64,000 bases of DNA, from the NCBI RefSeq assembly GCF_900142845.1, contig NZ_FSRU01000002.1, forward strand, positions 1,984,001 to 2,048,000, read 5' to 3'. Of the stretch, positions 51,612-62,101 are shown in pieces (position 1 is the stretch's first letter; the number at the start of each line of letters is the position of its first letter). Position numbers and translations under genes: made by a program. Source of the DNA: Paraburkholderia phenazinium (GTDB lineage Bacteria > Pseudomonadota > Gammaproteobacteria > Burkholderiales > Burkholderiaceae). Below the pieces are notes generated by a model that did no database searches, had not been told where the DNA came from, and was given only the letters and a program-made list of their open reading frames with translations.

Positions 51612-51648
51612 CAAACTGGCAACCCAACCTACTGAAAGGAGTTTCACC

Positions 51649-52074
51649 ATGTCCCTCGAAAAAGTTCTTTACCGCGCCCATGCCCACGCAACTGGCGGCC
51701 GTGACGGCCGTGCTGTTGTGCCCGCAGGCAACCTCGACTTCAGGCTGACCACGCCCAAAGAACTCGGCGGCGCAGGCGGCGAAGGCGCCAACCCGGAACA
51801 GCTGTTTGCTGCCGGCTACAGCGCCTGCTTCCTCGGCGCGATGAAGTTCGTCGCCGCCCGCGACAAGATCGCGATCCCGGCGGATGTCTCGATTGACGGC
51901 AGCGTGGGGATCGGCGTGATTCCGAACGGCTTCGGCATCGAAGTGGAACTGAAGATTTCGCTGCCGGGCATGGCGCGCGAAGCGGCGCAAGCGCTGGTCG
52001 ACAAGGCGCACATCGTCTGCCCGTACTCGAACGCGACCCGCGGCAACATCGACGTCACGCTGACGATCGCCTAA
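51649..52074 (+). CDS. ohr: Organic hydroperoxide resistance protein (Ohr/OsmC family)
   Basis: A 141-aa thiol peroxidase-like protein that reduces organic hydroperoxides. The two reactive Cys are visible in [15 protein letters not shown] (peroxidatic) and [14 protein letters not shown] (resolving), and the N-terminal [15 protein letters not shown] is typical of Ohr. AAAGGA lies before the ATG at 51649. Control here appears to be by the adjacent TetR gene rather than the MarR-type OhrR commonly linked to ohr. A hydrolase gene follows 35 bp downstream, probably in the same operon. Confidence 0.93.
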   Translation: MSLEKVLYRAHAHATGGRDGRAVVPAGNLDFRLTTPKELGGAGGEGANPEQLFAAGYSACFLGAMKFVAARDKIAIPADVSIDGSVGIGVIPNGFGIEVELKISLPGMAREAAQALVDKAHIVCPYSNATRGNIDVTLTIA

Positions 52075-52109
52075 GTCCCACACGTCAACCACACACACCA
52101 GAAGCCATC

Positions 52110-53138
52110 ATGAAGACCTTGAAGCCCCTGCTCCTTGCAGCCGCCCTCGCTGCTCAAACGACCTTCGCAGTCGCCGCAACCCCGGCGGCACCCGCCGGAC
52201 CCGATCAGGTGACGAGCCAGTTTCTCAAGGCGCTCAACAGCGGCACCGGACCGGCCATCAATACGTTGACCCCGGCGCAGGCGCGCGCGGTGCTGGTCGG
52301 TGCGCAGAACAGCGTCAAGGTGGATCTGTCAGGCATCGATGTGTCGAACCAGACCATCGAGCAGGACGGCATCACCGTGCCGATCACCATCGTGCGGCCG
52401 CAAGGCGTCACGGGTACGCCGCCGGTCTTCATGTTCTTCCACGGCGGCGGCTGGATCCTCGGCGATTTCCCGACTCACGAGCGGCTGGTGCGCGACCTCG
52501 TAGTGCAATCCGGCGCGGTGGCGGTGTTCGTCAACTACACGCCGTCGCCCGAAGCACGCTATCCGGTGGCGATCAATCAGGCGTACGCGGCCACCAAATG
52601 GGTCGCGGCGCATGGTAGCGAGATCGGGGTAGATGGCAGCCGTCTCGCGGTGGTGGGCAATAGCGTGGGCGGCAACATGGCCGCGGTGGTCTCGCTGATG
52701 GCGAAGGACAAGCAAGGCCCCGCGATCCGCTTCCAGGGTTTGATGTGGCCCGTCACGGACAACAATTTCAATGACGGTTCGTATAACGCCTATCCGGAAG
52801 GCCACTTCCTGACCCGTCCGATGATGCAGTGGTTCTGGGATGCGTATACCAAGGACCCGAAGCAGCGTAACGAGATTTACGCGTCGCCGTTGCGTGCTTC
52901 GCTGGCTGAGTTGAAGGGACTGCCGCCGGCGTTGATTCAGGTGGCGCAGTCCGACGTGCTGCGCGACGAAGGCGAAGCCTACGGCCGCAAGCTCGACGAA
53001 GCAGGCGATGACGCGACCACGGTGCGCTACAACGGCACGATCCACGACTTCGGTTTGCTCAACGCGCTGGCTGAAGACGCCCCGACGAAAGCGGCCATCA
53101 AACAGCTCGCCAACGAATTGCAGTCGCGCCTGAAGTAA
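52110..53138 (+). CDS. Exported alpha/beta hydrolase (HSL-like esterase)
   Basis: A 342-aa protein with a signal peptide (LKPLLLAAALAAQTTFAVAA). It has the HSL-family oxyanion motif FFHGGGWILGDF, the nucleophile motif GNSVGGNMA, a later Asp in VAQSDVLRDEGE, and the catalytic His in GTIHDFG. It is a likely periplasmic carboxylesterase. It follows the ohr-like gene by 35 bp and is probably under the same TetR control. Confidence 0.9.
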   Translation: MKTLKPLLLAAALAAQTTFAVAATPAAPAGPDQVTSQFLKALNSGTGPAINTLTPAQARAVLVGAQNSVKVDLSGIDVSNQTIEQDGITVPITIVRPQGVTGTPPVFMFFHGGGWILGDFPTHERLVRDLVVQSGAVAVFVNYTPSPEARYPVAINQAYAATKWVAAHGSEIGVDGSRLAVVGNSVGGNMAAVVSLMAKDKQGPAIRFQGLMWPVTDNNFNDGSYNAYPEGHFLTRPMMQWFWDAYTKDPKQRNEIYASPLRASLAELKGLPPALIQVAQSDVLRDEGEAYGRKLDEAGDDATTVRYNGTIHDFGLLNALAEDAPTKAAIKQLANELQSRLK

Positions 53139-53273
53139 GACCCGGGTGTCAGCAACACAAGCTTTATTCCGGCAGCGGCGCGGTCAACAAGCAGCACTGC
53201 GCCGCCGTCTCCGGTTAGCGGAGCGCCGCCGGACTCACAAGACATTTATTTAACGCACATTGGAGTGAATCTC

Positions 53274-53549
53274 ATGAACCGCCATCTCATCACCGCCCTT
53301 CTGATCGCCGCAAGCGCCGCTGTGGCCGCCCCCGCATTTGCCAGCAGCGGCTACGGCCCTGCTCCGTCGTATAACCCGATCGCCGGCGCCCCGGCGTCGC
53401 AGCGCGGCCAGAGCGCGCAGACCGTCGCCGCCGAGCAGGCCGCGTACGGCGCGAATGGCAATGCGTATGGTGGCGTGGCGAGTGGGCTGTCGGACTCGGG
53501 CAGCCGCGTTCAGAGTCTGAATGTGCAAACGCCCTTTGCGCATCACTAA
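53274..53549 (+). CDS. Small exported protein, 91 aa (DUF4148-like)
   Basis: Signal peptide (HLITALLIAASAAVAAPAFA) and a short Gly/Ala/Ser-rich mature part. The layout resembles the small exported DUF4148 proteins common in Burkholderiales, although the match is loose. GGAG lies eight bases before the ATG at 53274. Function unknown. Confidence 0.65.
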   Translation: MNRHLITALLIAASAAVAAPAFASSGYGPAPSYNPIAGAPASQRGQSAQTVAAEQAAYGANGNAYGGVASGLSDSGSRVQSLNVQTPFAHH

Positions 53550-53654
53550 GCAGTCCCTTCGATTGGGCCGCTCACCTGGATCCGGTCAAGGCCGCGCGAA
53601 TCGATGCCGCGCGTTCCCAACCGGACCGCTGTTCGGCAACGCTTTAGCAGACCG

Positions 53655-54524
53655 TCAGGCCTTCGGTTCCATCGGACCGGCCAGCACAAACGGGCCGCCC
53701 TGGAAGCGTTGGGTGGGATCGTCGAGGTTCGTGTCCGGCGCCTTGGGCGAGAACAGATGCTCGAACTCCACCGAACTGTCTTGCGGACGAAAACCGAGGA
53801 ATGCCGCCTTCGTGTTGTCCACCCACTTGCTGCGATTGTCCGACACGCCGTACACGATCGCATGCCCCACCCGGTTGGTGAAGAGCGAACAGCGCACCAG
53901 TTCGATGAAGTCGCGATAGCTCAGATACGTCACCAGCATGCGCGGATTCTTCGGTTGCTCGAACGACGAGCCGATCCGCAGGCACACGGTCTCCAGGCCG
54001 AAGCGGTCGAAGTAGTAGCGCGACAGCGATTCGCCGAAGCACTTGGTCACGCCGTACAGGCTATCGGGACGCAAGGGCGCGTCGATATCGACCACCGAGG
54101 TCACCGGATGAAACCCCACCGCGTGATTCGAGCTCGCGTAGACGATGCGCTTCACGCCCTGCTTTTGCGCCGCCGAATACAGGTTGTAGAGACCACGAAT
54201 ATTCGCTTCGAGGAGATCCTCGAACGGCGCTTCGACCGAGATGCCGCCCAGGTGGATCACCGCGTCGACGCCTTCCAGCAATGCATGCACGGCCTGCGCA
54301 TCGGCGAGGTCCACCACCGACGCCTCTTCATGCGCCGCCACTTCGCCAAGCGGTGCGATATCGCTGACACGCACGACATCGGCCCAGGCGGCAAGCGCGC
54401 CGCGCAACTGCCGGCCGAGGTTGCCAGCGGCGCCGGTCAACAGCAGGCGCCGGAAGGGTTTGGCGGTCGAGGCGTACTCCGGCGTGGTGGCGATGTTGTG
54501 CGTGACGGGCGTGGTGTGGGTCAT
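53655..54524 (-). CDS. udh: Uronate dehydrogenase (NAD-dependent)
   Basis: Oxidises D-glucuronate/D-galacturonate to the lactones in oxidative uronate catabolism. The 289-aa short-chain dehydrogenase has LLLTGAAGNLGRQLR for NAD binding, the catalytic Ser in YASSNHAVGFH and the YxxxK motif YGVTK. The wording IHLGGISVE.PFEDLLEANIRGLYNLY and YGVSDNRSKWVDN is very close to Pseudomonas Udh as I remember it. I start at the ATG at 54522-54524. Confidence 0.85.
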   Translation of the reverse strand: MTHTTPVTHNIATTPEYASTAKPFRRLLLTGAAGNLGRQLRGALAAWADVVRVSDIAPLGEVAAHEEASVVDLADAQAVHALLEGVDAVIHLGGISVEAPFEDLLEANIRGLYNLYSAAQKQGVKRIVYASSNHAVGFHPVTSVVDIDAPLRPDSLYGVTKCFGESLSRYYFDRFGLETVCLRIGSSFEQPKNPRMLVTYLSYRDFIELVRCSLFTNRVGHAIVYGVSDNRSKWVDNTKAAFLGFRPQDSSVEFEHLFSPKAPDTNLDDPTQRFQGGPFVLAGPMEPKA

Positions 54525-54538
54525 AAAGTGTCCGTGGA

Positions 54539-55480
54539 TCAGGCCTGACGCAGCGAGGTATCGAGGGCTCGCGCGGCGACGCGATCTCCCTCGCTCACGA
54601 GCGCGGCGCGAAATACCGTCTGATGGTTGTGTCCCGCAGCCGCGGGCGAGTCCCACAGCAACTCGACCTTGGGTCGCCGGTGCGGCCAACCGGCGTGCGC
54701 CGCGGCCCGCGGCGCTACTGAAGCAGAGACAGAGGCAGACGCAGAAGCCGCGGACGAACCCGCACTCGCTGCAGCCGCGGCGTCCTCCGGGCCAGGCATC
54801 GCGACCGGTGCCGCAACCGGCGCCACACCCGCATCGCCCTGCCCATCCGGCCAGCGCACCGACAGCTCACGGGCATCGTACTGACCGAGCTTGCGGCTTT
54901 CCACCCAGACGATCACCGTGCGCGTCGCCGTATCGACGGAGATCGCATAGCGGCCTATCGCGAAGCGGCGCGCCGCCACGTTGGTGCGCCACAGCGCGCG
55001 CGGACGGCAGATCCACAGCACCGCTGCATACAGCGCGGGCGCCGCCACCAGCCAGCCGTTGGTGGCGGCCACCGCATGAATCGCACGCCGGCCGCCGGCG
55101 CTCCAGACGAAGGCGCCCACCGAAAACACCGCGAACAGGAATCCGAGGAAAGCGAACAGCCGCAGCGCCTGGCGCAGCCATTGCGGCAGCGGATGAAACG
55201 GGCGCTCGGCCTGGGCGCGCGCGCCCGGCAGGAAAATCAGCAGGAACAGAAAGACGAGGTTGATACAGGCCCACGGCGACGAGGCCATCGCGGCCAACGA
55301 CGCGACGAGGTCCATCTGCGACATCGAAAACAGCCATCGAGCCAGAATCACGAGACCGATGGCGCGCAACGCGAAGATCGTTCCGGCGCCAGGCGCCGCG
55401 TTCGCACGCGTCTCTTTCGTTCTCGCCAAGGCATCCTCCTGTCGTCGACGACGCCGCAGCCAAATTTGCGGCAGGGCCAT
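54539..55480 (-). CDS. Hypothetical membrane protein, 313 aa
   Basis: Not recognised. Four hydrophobic segments in residues 33-180 (IFALRAIGLVILARWLFSM, WACINLVFLFLLIFLPG, LFAFLGFLFAVFSVGAFVW, GWLVAAPALYAAVLWI), then a soluble domain with a low-complexity Ala/Ser stretch. The start at the ATG at 55478-55480 is preferred over a longer frame. It precedes udh by 14 bp on the same strand and may be co-transcribed. Confidence 0.7.
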   Translation of the reverse strand: MALPQIWLRRRRRQEDALARTKETRANAAPGAGTIFALRAIGLVILARWLFSMSQMDLVASLAAMASSPWACINLVFLFLLIFLPGARAQAERPFHPLPQWLRQALRLFAFLGFLFAVFSVGAFVWSAGGRRAIHAVAATNGWLVAAPALYAAVLWICRPRALWRTNVAARRFAIGRYAISVDTATRTVIVWVESRKLGQYDARELSVRWPDGQGDAGVAPVAAPVAMPGPEDAAAAASAGSSAASASASVSASVAPRAAAHAGWPHRRPKVELLWDSPAAAGHNHQTVFRAALVSEGDRVAARALDTSLRQA

Positions 55481-55570
55481 TATAGGGATATTACCGAGGC
55501 GGCTCACGGTTCCTACCCCCAAAACGCCACTTTCAGACGAATCCGCGACAAATGCGCGGCGCCCATGCAA

Positions 55571-55605
55571 CAACGCCCCGCGTGTTTGACACACGCGGGG
55601 CGTTG
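55571..55605 (-). terminator. Long perfect inverted repeat after the glycosyltransferase
   Basis: 15-bp perfect arms, CAACGCCCCGCGTGT and its complement, with a 5-nt loop. It lies 62 bp downstream of the glycosyltransferase stop. No T-run is seen on either strand, so termination activity is presumed. Confidence 0.6.
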
Positions 55606-55666
55606 CTGGCGCCGGACGGCGCCGCCCGGAGGCGGCGCCGCGACAGGCTGGCGAATGCTGACGGAC

Positions 55667-56731
55667 TTAGCTTGCGTTGACTTCGCGCAGGACCGTGCGG
55701 CGCTTCTGGCGCAGCAGCTCTTCGTACGACGCGACGTAGTTCTGGGCCATGACCTTCGACGAGAAACGCGATTCAAACGCTTTGCGCACGGTTTCGCGCG
55801 GCAGCGTATTGAGACGCTTGACGGCAGCGACCGCGCTGATTTCGTCTTCGACGACGAAGCCCGACACGCCGTTCTCGATCACTTCCGGCACCGAACCGCG
55901 CTTGAACGCGATCACCGGCGTGCCGCACGCCATGGCTTCGATCATCACCAGACCGAAGGGCTCCGGCCAGTCGATCGGGAACAGCAGCGCGTGGGCGTTG
56001 CCGAGGAATTCGGTCTTCTCTGCTTCGCTGATTTCGCCGATGTATTCGACGTGCGGCAGCGACATCAGCGGCTTGATGACTTCTTCGTAGTACGCGCGGT
56101 CAGCCTTGTCGAGCTTGGCGGCAACCTTGATCTTCATGCCGGCCTGCTCGGCGATGCGGATAGCCGTGTCGAGACGCTTTTCCGGAGAAATACGGCCGAG
56201 GAACGCGAGATAGCCCGGCTTGACGTTGGGGATCGGCTTGAGCAGGTTTTCCGGCAGGCCGTGATACACGGTCGACAGCCAGTTAGCCTGCTGCAGCGGC
56301 ATGCGTTGATTGTCCGAAATGGACACCACGGGCACGTCGCTGAACGTGTTGAAGATCGGTTGCAGTTCGGGCAGGTCGAGACGGCCGTGCAGCGTGGTCA
56401 GAAACGGCACCGGCTGGCGCGCGAACAGCGAGAACGGGTAGTAGTCGATGTGGAAATGCAGCACATCGAATTCATCGGCGCGACGGCGCACTTCTTCCAG
56501 CAGCAGCATGTGCGGGGCCATCACGTCGCGGATGGTCGGGTCGAGGCGCAGCGCCTGCGGCCAGAATGCTTCGAGTTTCGCCGAGGTCTGCGAATCGCCG
56601 CTCGCGAAGAGCGTCACATCGTGTCCCTGTTCGACCAGTGCCTCGGTCAGGTAGGACACTACCCGTTCCGTTCCGCCATACAGCTTGGGAGGAACCGCCT
56701 CGTGCAACGGAGCGATTTGTGCGATTCGCAT
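55667..56731 (-). CDS. Family 4 glycosyltransferase
   Basis: A 354-aa GT-B enzyme. The acceptor-side N-terminus MRIAQIAPLHEAVPPKLYGGTERVVSYLTEAL and the donor-side EPFGLVMIEAMACGTPVIAF (the E-x7-E motif of GT4) are clear, with ISPEKRLDTAIRIA between. Likely transfers a sugar to a cell-surface or osmolyte acceptor; substrate unknown. I start at the ATG at 56729-56731. Confidence 0.9.
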   Translation of the reverse strand: MRIAQIAPLHEAVPPKLYGGTERVVSYLTEALVEQGHDVTLFASGDSQTSAKLEAFWPQALRLDPTIRDVMAPHMLLLEEVRRRADEFDVLHFHIDYYPFSLFARQPVPFLTTLHGRLDLPELQPIFNTFSDVPVVSISDNQRMPLQQANWLSTVYHGLPENLLKPIPNVKPGYLAFLGRISPEKRLDTAIRIAEQAGMKIKVAAKLDKADRAYYEEVIKPLMSLPHVEYIGEISEAEKTEFLGNAHALLFPIDWPEPFGLVMIEAMACGTPVIAFKRGSVPEVIENGVSGFVVEDEISAVAAVKRLNTLPRETVRKAFESRFSSKVMAQNYVASYEELLRQKRRTVLREVNAS

Positions 56732-57444
56732 AGAGAGAACTCCTCGTAAAAAATCAGGCAAAAGTACTGCGGTTTGTTAAAAGCGACTCGCTTTGCTCGC
56801 CTGGCCAGTCGCGCCGGAGGGACCGGCACGGGCCTGTTTCTTCGAGAAATCCTGCGATGGATCGCTTGGTAAGGATGCCCAGACTGATCATCGTCACCAG
56901 GCTGTACATGTGCCATAAACGCGCATGCGTCAGACTCGTTGACAAACTGTCAGATATTTTCGTGGGACTACCGAGCACGCATTATGGGTGCCGGAAGCCC
57001 CTCCCGGGACGAAACATTTCAAACACTTTACGTTGTTACAAAGCGGAAACACTTTGCAAACCCTTGTTTTATAAGACAGTTCTACAGTAAGGGCTGGCTG
57101 TGGCGCGCGGCCGGCAAAGCGCTTTTTTGCAAATTCTTCCGCCCATGTTTCCATGCGTGCCGCTCTTCAACGCGTAGCTTCAGGTCCCCACGCGTTGAAT
57201 GGCTTTTGTAATTATATCCCGAAATTATTCCGCAATCTGCATGAACGACTGCCGCCTGGCGGGGTCGAGCAAACAAGGTGTTGCGGATGCCCATCGCGAA
57301 ATCAGTCGCGTCCCGTTGCCGTTCGAACACGGCGGAATGCCTTTTGCGTGTTTACAATGCGAAGCATCTGCCTTTTGTGGCGATGCGTCCCGTGGCCCAT
57401 GCCGTTGCATGACATAACCTGAAACACACCGACCACACGATCAA
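56732..57444. other. Long divergent intergenic region
   Basis: About 710 bp between the glycosyltransferase and the next ABC exporter. Locally AT-rich around 57010-57090. No reading frame convinces; promoters for both neighbours are expected here. Confidence 0.5.
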
Positions 57445-59280
57445 TTGGAACATCTCACCATCGCCCAGCGTAACGCCCACAACGCAAAGCTTGCGAGCTA
57501 TGCGCACAGGCCGCTTGCGTTTCTTTTTCGCTATATCCGCCGCCACCCGCTCGCTCATGCGATCGTCCTGTGCAGCGTGTTCGCGGCTGTGGGTTGTGCG
57601 CTCGCCTCGCAATATGCCATCAAGCATCTGATCGACGTGCTCGGCGGAGGCCGGCATCATCCCGGCCCGCTGTGGGGCGCGTTCGCCATCCTTGTCGGCC
57701 TGATTGCCGCGGACAACCTGCTGTGGCGGGTCGGCGGCTGGGTCGCGGCGCACACCTTCGTGGCTGTCACCGGCGACCTGCGCCGCGATCTGTTCCAGTA
57801 CCTGAGCGGCCACTCGCCCACGTACTACTCGGAAAAGCAGCCCGGCATGCTCGCGAGCCGCATCACGGCCACCTCGAACGCGGTCTACACGGCGGAGAAC
57901 ACCACCGCCTGGAACGTGCTGCCGCCGTGCATTGCCGTGCTCGGCGCCATCATCATGATCATCGCCGTCAATCCGTTGATGGCGGCGGGCCTGATGTTCT
58001 GTTCGGCGATCCTCTCCGTCGTGCTCTACAAGCTGGCCGGGCGCGGTTCGGCGCGTCATCATCACTTCGCCACCAAGGCGGCTTCGGTGGACGGCGAACT
58101 CGTCGACGTCATCAGCAACATGGGTCTGGTGCGCGCGTTCGGCATGACGATTCGCGAGCAGGCGCGCTTCGGCGCCACCGTCAAGGCCGAGATGGACGCG
58201 CGCCAGCAAAGCCTGCTCTATCTGGAGAAGCTGCGCCTGCTGCACGCGGTCATCACGGCGATGCTGTCGGCGGGTCTGCTCGGCTGGGCGCTGTGGCTCT
58301 GGGATAACGGCCGGGCCACCTCGGGCGACATCGTGCTGGTCAGCTCGCTCGGCTTCACGATCCTGCACGGCACGCGCGACCTCGCCGTCGCGCTCGTCGA
58401 CGTCACGCAGCACGTCGCGCGACTCGCGGAAGCGGTACGCACGCTGCTCGAGCCGCACGGCATGCCGGACCGCTCGGACGCCGTCGAACTCGTGCCGCAA
58501 GGCGGACGCATCGACTTCGAGAGCGTGACGTTTGCGTATCCGCGCCGCCGGCCGATTCTCGATCACTTCGAACTGCATATCGAACCGGGCCAGCGGGTCG
58601 GCCTGATCGGCAAGTCGGGCGCCGGCAAGTCGACCGTGCTGTCGCTGCTACAGCGGTTCTACGAGACGCAAGGCGGCCAGATCAAGATCGACGGCCAGGA
58701 CATCGCCTCGATCGCGCAGGACAGCTTGCGTCACGCTATTGCGGTCGTGCCGCAGGATATCGCCCTGTTCCACCGCACCGTCTACGAGAACATCGCCTAC
58801 GGCCGCCCCGAGGCGAGCCGCGAAGAAGTGCTCGCGGCGGCGCGCGAAGCGCGCTGTTCGGACTTCATCGAAGCGATGCCGGAAGGTTACGACACGATCG
58901 TCGGCGACCGCGGCGTCAAGCTCTCGGGCGGCCAGCGGCAGCGCATCGCGATTGCGCGCGCCATCCTGAAGAACGCGCCGATCCTGCTGCTCGACGAAGC
59001 CACCTCCGCCCTCGACAGCGCCTCCGAAGAGGCCATCCAGAAAGCGCTCGACCGGCTGATGGTGGGCCGCACGGTGGTTGCCATCGCGCACCGGCTGTCG
59101 ACGCTGAACAGTTTCGACCGGATCATCGTGATGAGCACGGGCAAGGTGGTCGACGACGGCACGCCCGAAGAGCTGCGCAACCGGCCCGGGCTGTATCGCG
59201 ACCTGCTCTCGAAGCAGTACGGCAAAGGCGCGACGCTGCATGCCGGCGGCAAGAAGGTCGACGAGCAACACGTCGTGTGA
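57445..59280 (+). CDS. ABC exporter, fused membrane and ATPase domains
   Basis: A 611-aa homodimeric exporter. The membrane domain spans about residues 30-310; the ATPase domain has Walker A GKSGAGKSTVLS, signature LSGGQRQR, Walker [13 protein letters not shown] and switch AHRLSTL. The substrate is not deducible. The start is TTG at 57445, since an in-frame stop lies about ten codons upstream; the ribosome site is poor. A bidirectional terminator follows and separates it from otsA. Confidence 0.92.
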   Translation: MEHLTIAQRNAHNAKLASYAHRPLAFLFRYIRRHPLAHAIVLCSVFAAVGCALASQYAIKHLIDVLGGGRHHPGPLWGAFAILVGLIAADNLLWRVGGWVAAHTFVAVTGDLRRDLFQYLSGHSPTYYSEKQPGMLASRITATSNAVYTAENTTAWNVLPPCIAVLGAIIMIIAVNPLMAAGLMFCSAILSVVLYKLAGRGSARHHHFATKAASVDGELVDVISNMGLVRAFGMTIREQARFGATVKAEMDARQQSLLYLEKLRLLHAVITAMLSAGLLGWALWLWDNGRATSGDIVLVSSLGFTILHGTRDLAVALVDVTQHVARLAEAVRTLLEPHGMPDRSDAVELVPQGGRIDFESVTFAYPRRRPILDHFELHIEPGQRVGLIGKSGAGKSTVLSLLQRFYETQGGQIKIDGQDIASIAQDSLRHAIAVVPQDIALFHRTVYENIAYGRPEASREEVLAAAREARCSDFIEAMPEGYDTIVGDRGVKLSGGQRQRIAIARAILKNAPILLLDEATSALDSASEEAIQKALDRLMVGRTVVAIAHRLSTLNSFDRIIVMSTGKVVDDGTPEELRNRPGLYRDLLSKQYGKGATLHAGGKKVDEQHVV

Positions 59281-59326
59281 CCGTTGGTGGCGGCCACGCC
59301 TCTGCGTAAGGCTCGGCCCGAAAGTA

Positions 59327-59363
59327 AAAAGCCGCTTCGATTGGATTCGAAGCGGCTTTTTTT
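59327..59363. terminator. Bidirectional terminator between the exporter and otsA
   Basis: A 14-bp perfect stem AAAAGCCGCTTCGA and its complement, with A-run and T-run on opposite sides. It serves the convergent genes on both strands. Confidence 0.92.
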
Positions 59364-59378
59364 GTGCTCACCCTGCTC

Positions 59379-60818
59379 TCATCCAGCCAGCGGCTCGCGT
59401 ACCACCGGCGCGCCTTCGCCGTCATCCTTCGCGGCCCCTGCCGCCTGCAGATCGCGCATGAAGTTATCGCGCCACACCGACACGTTGTTCTCGCGCAGTC
59501 GCACCATCATGTCTCGATAGCGGGCCTGACGTTCGGCAAGCGGCATCGACAAGGCCGTCGCCAGCGCCTCGGCCATCCCGTCGATATCCACCGGATTGAC
59601 GATCAACGCGCCGTCCAGTTCCTGCGCCGCGCCCGCGAAGCGCGACAGCACCAGCACGCCCGGATCTTCCGGGTCCTGCGCCGAGACATATTCCTTGGCC
59701 ACGAGGTTCATGCCGTCGCGCAACGGCGTCACATAGCCCACGTGGGCAGTCCGGAACAGCGCAGCCAGCACCGGCCGTTCGTACTGGCGATGAATGTAGA
59801 GAATCGGCGCCCAGTCCAGTTCGGCGAACCGGCCGTTGATCCGGCCCGACTCGCCTTCCAGTTGCAAACGGATGTCCTGGTAGGCATGCAGATCGGCGCG
59901 CGTCGGCGGCGCGATCTGCAGGAACGACACCTTGTTGCGCTGCGCGGGCGAATGTTCGAGCAGCCGCTCGAAGGCGCGGAAACGCTCCACCAGCCCTTTC
60001 GAATAGTCGAGCCGGTCGACGCTCATGATCAGCTTGCGCGAATGCAGCGTGGCCTTCATCGTACGCACCGGCTTACCGCGCTCGCCCGCTTTCGCGAGTT
60101 CCGCGATCTCGTCCGGATAGACGCCGATCGGATACGCCGACGCCTTCAAGGTCCGGCCGAAGGCCTGCACGACAGTCGGCCCGTCAGCCGGAATCTCGAC
60201 GCTGCCGTTGGCCTCATTGACGATGTAGTCGCAGAACGCCCGCAGGTCGGGGCTGGTCTGGAAACCGAGCAGATCGAACGAGCAAAGCGCTTCGACCAGT
60301 TCGCGATGCGGCGGCACCGCCAGCAAAACCTGCGAGGCCGGAAACGGGATATGCAGAAAGAAGCCGATGCGGTTCTTGACGCCCGCCGCCCGCAAGGCCT
60401 GCGCAAACGGAATCAGGTGATAGTCGTGCACCCAGATCACGTCGTCCGGGCGCAGGAGCGGCACGAGTTGCTGGGCGAGCCACGTGTTGACGCGGCAATA
60501 GCCGCCGAAGTCATGCCGGTCGTACTGCAGCAAATCCGCGCGGTAATGGAACGCCGGCCACAAGGTGGCGTTCGAAAAACCGCGATAGTACTGGTCGTAG
60601 TCGCGCCGCATCAGCGCGATGGTGGCGAACGTCACCGGGCCGCGTTCTTCGACCTTGATCTGCGGCTGCCCCGAGGCGAGCACCTCGCCGCTCCAGCCGA
60701 ACCACATGCCGCCCGTTTCCTTCAGCGCATCGTAGACGCCCACCGCCAGGCCGCCCGCCGCCGGGCCCCCTTCCGAGATCGGCGCGACCCGGTTCGATAC
60801 GATAATCAGTCGACTCAT
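59379..60818 (-). CDS. otsA: Trehalose-6-phosphate synthase
   Basis: Joins UDP-glucose and glucose-6-phosphate to trehalose-6-phosphate (GT20). The 479-aa protein has the N-terminal [24 protein letters not shown], the active-site [35 protein letters not shown] and the nucleotide-binding [12 protein letters not shown] start at the ATG at 60816-60818. otsB lies 55 bp upstream on the same strand, so the two form an otsB-otsA operon. Confidence 0.96.
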   Translation of the reverse strand: MSRLIIVSNRVAPISEGGPAAGGLAVGVYDALKETGGMWFGWSGEVLASGQPQIKVEERGPVTFATIALMRRDYDQYYRGFSNATLWPAFHYRADLLQYDRHDFGGYCRVNTWLAQQLVPLLRPDDVIWVHDYHLIPFAQALRAAGVKNRIGFFLHIPFPASQVLLAVPPHRELVEALCSFDLLGFQTSPDLRAFCDYIVNEANGSVEIPADGPTVVQAFGRTLKASAYPIGVYPDEIAELAKAGERGKPVRTMKATLHSRKLIMSVDRLDYSKGLVERFRAFERLLEHSPAQRNKVSFLQIAPPTRADLHAYQDIRLQLEGESGRINGRFAELDWAPILYIHRQYERPVLAALFRTAHVGYVTPLRDGMNLVAKEYVSAQDPEDPGVLVLSRFAGAAQELDGALIVNPVDIDGMAEALATALSMPLAERQARYRDMMVRLRENNVSVWRDNFMRDLQAAGAAKDDGEGAPVVREPLAG

Positions 60819-60873
60819 GAAGCGCGATTTCCGTGCAGAAGGACGTTCGGAACGATGCGAGCGCGCGCGGACA

Positions 60874-61623
60874 TCATGCGCCGCGCGCCGTGGTGACGAC
60901 AGCCTCGAGCCAGTCGAGCAACGCGCCCACCGACTCGAGCCGCGAACGCGCAATCGTGTCGCCGGGGCCAACCTTGATCGATACACCGCCGCGCTCGTTG
61001 ACGACCGCAAAGCCCTTCTCGTCGGTCAGGTCGTCGCCTGCGAAGACCGGCCGGCGGCCGGTGAACGGCGGCTCGTCCAGAAAGGCCCGCACCGCGCGCC
61101 CCTTGTCGACGTCTTTCGGCTTGATCTCGTAGACCATCTTGCCGGGCTGCAGCACATAGGCGCCCGGATAGTCGGCCACCAGCCGCTCGGTGACCTTGCG
61201 CGCCACCGGCTCGCGGTCCGGCGCGTTGCGATAATGCAGTGCCAATGCCGCGCCCTTGATCTCCAGCAGCATGCCAGGATGCTGATTGACGACCTCGGCC
61301 AGCACCTGCTCCATGCGCAGGAGCCGTTCATCATGAAAGCCGATACGCTGGGTGTCGCCGTTCGAGTCGCGCCGTTCGGCGCCATGCAGGCCGGCGATGG
61401 GCAGGTCGGGCATGCCGAGAAAGGCGTCGATACTGTCGATGCCGCGGCCCGAGACCACCGCGACGGCGCCGTTCGTCAGCCGGCGCAGCTCGGTGAGCAG
61501 GGTGATGACCTGGGGTTGCACCAGCACGCCGTCGGGCGTGGGGGCCAGTTCGACCAGCGTGCCGTCGAAATCGAAGAAAAATGCCGTCTCGCTGGGAGAC
61601 AGAACAGCCGGAAGTGCTTGCAT
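60874..61623 (-). CDS. otsB: Trehalose-6-phosphate phosphatase
   Basis: Dephosphorylates trehalose-6-phosphate. A 249-aa HAD enzyme with motif I AFFFDFDGTLVELAPTP, motif II VAVVSGRGIDSID, GLHGAERR, and motif IV VFAGDDLTDEKGF. I start at the ATG at 61621-61623. First gene of the otsB-otsA operon, which serves osmotic and desiccation tolerance. Confidence 0.95.
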   Translation of the reverse strand: MQALPAVLSPSETAFFFDFDGTLVELAPTPDGVLVQPQVITLLTELRRLTNGAVAVVSGRGIDSIDAFLGMPDLPIAGLHGAERRDSNGDTQRIGFHDERLLRMEQVLAEVVNQHPGMLLEIKGAALALHYRNAPDREPVARKVTERLVADYPGAYVLQPGKMVYEIKPKDVDKGRAVRAFLDEPPFTGRRPVFAGDDLTDEKGFAVVNERGGVSIKVGPGDTIARSRLESVGALLDWLEAVVTTARGA

Positions 61624-62101
61624 CGGTTTATCTTGCCTTTCAGCCGCTCGCAGCCGCAAAAGTGTGCGCATCTTACCGCGCATCCCGCTATTTTTCGGGA
61701 AAGTCAGGCTTAGTGCAACGACGGCATGGGAATCCGGCCGCCCGCTGCGGAAATCCTGTTCCAGATCCGCACGTTTCCGTTCCAGGCGGCCTCAGATCAG
61801 GATGCGTCAAATTGCCCCGCGATGCCGGTCCTGCGGGGCGGCGTATGACGCGCCCCAATGATTTACGATACAGTCCCAGCCACGCTGACAGGTCCGCGCG
61901 ACAGCCACAGCGCCGGATTGCGCGGTGCGCAAGGCCATCTGCCAGCCGCTTTCGCCGGGCGACGCGCTGCTGCGATGCGCCCTCGCGGGGTTCCCTTTAA
62001 TCGAGTCACGGATGCCTGCTTTGTTCCCCAGAATTTCGCGTCACCGGGTGCAACTGGATGGACCTGAACCGCTGCGGCAAGCGCCTCGCAAGGCACGCGC
62101 C

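Noticed and set aside
55076..56749. Plus-strand frame of 557 codons across the glycosyltransferase
   Set aside because: Shadow frame running through an intergenic terminator and opposite a clear GT4 gene.
57352..58578. Minus-strand frame of 408 codons opposite the second exporter
   Set aside because: Antisense shadow with low-complexity charged composition.
59364..60896. Plus-strand frame of 510 codons opposite otsA
   Set aside because: Shadow of otsA codon bias; no motif, and otsA is unmistakable on the other strand.
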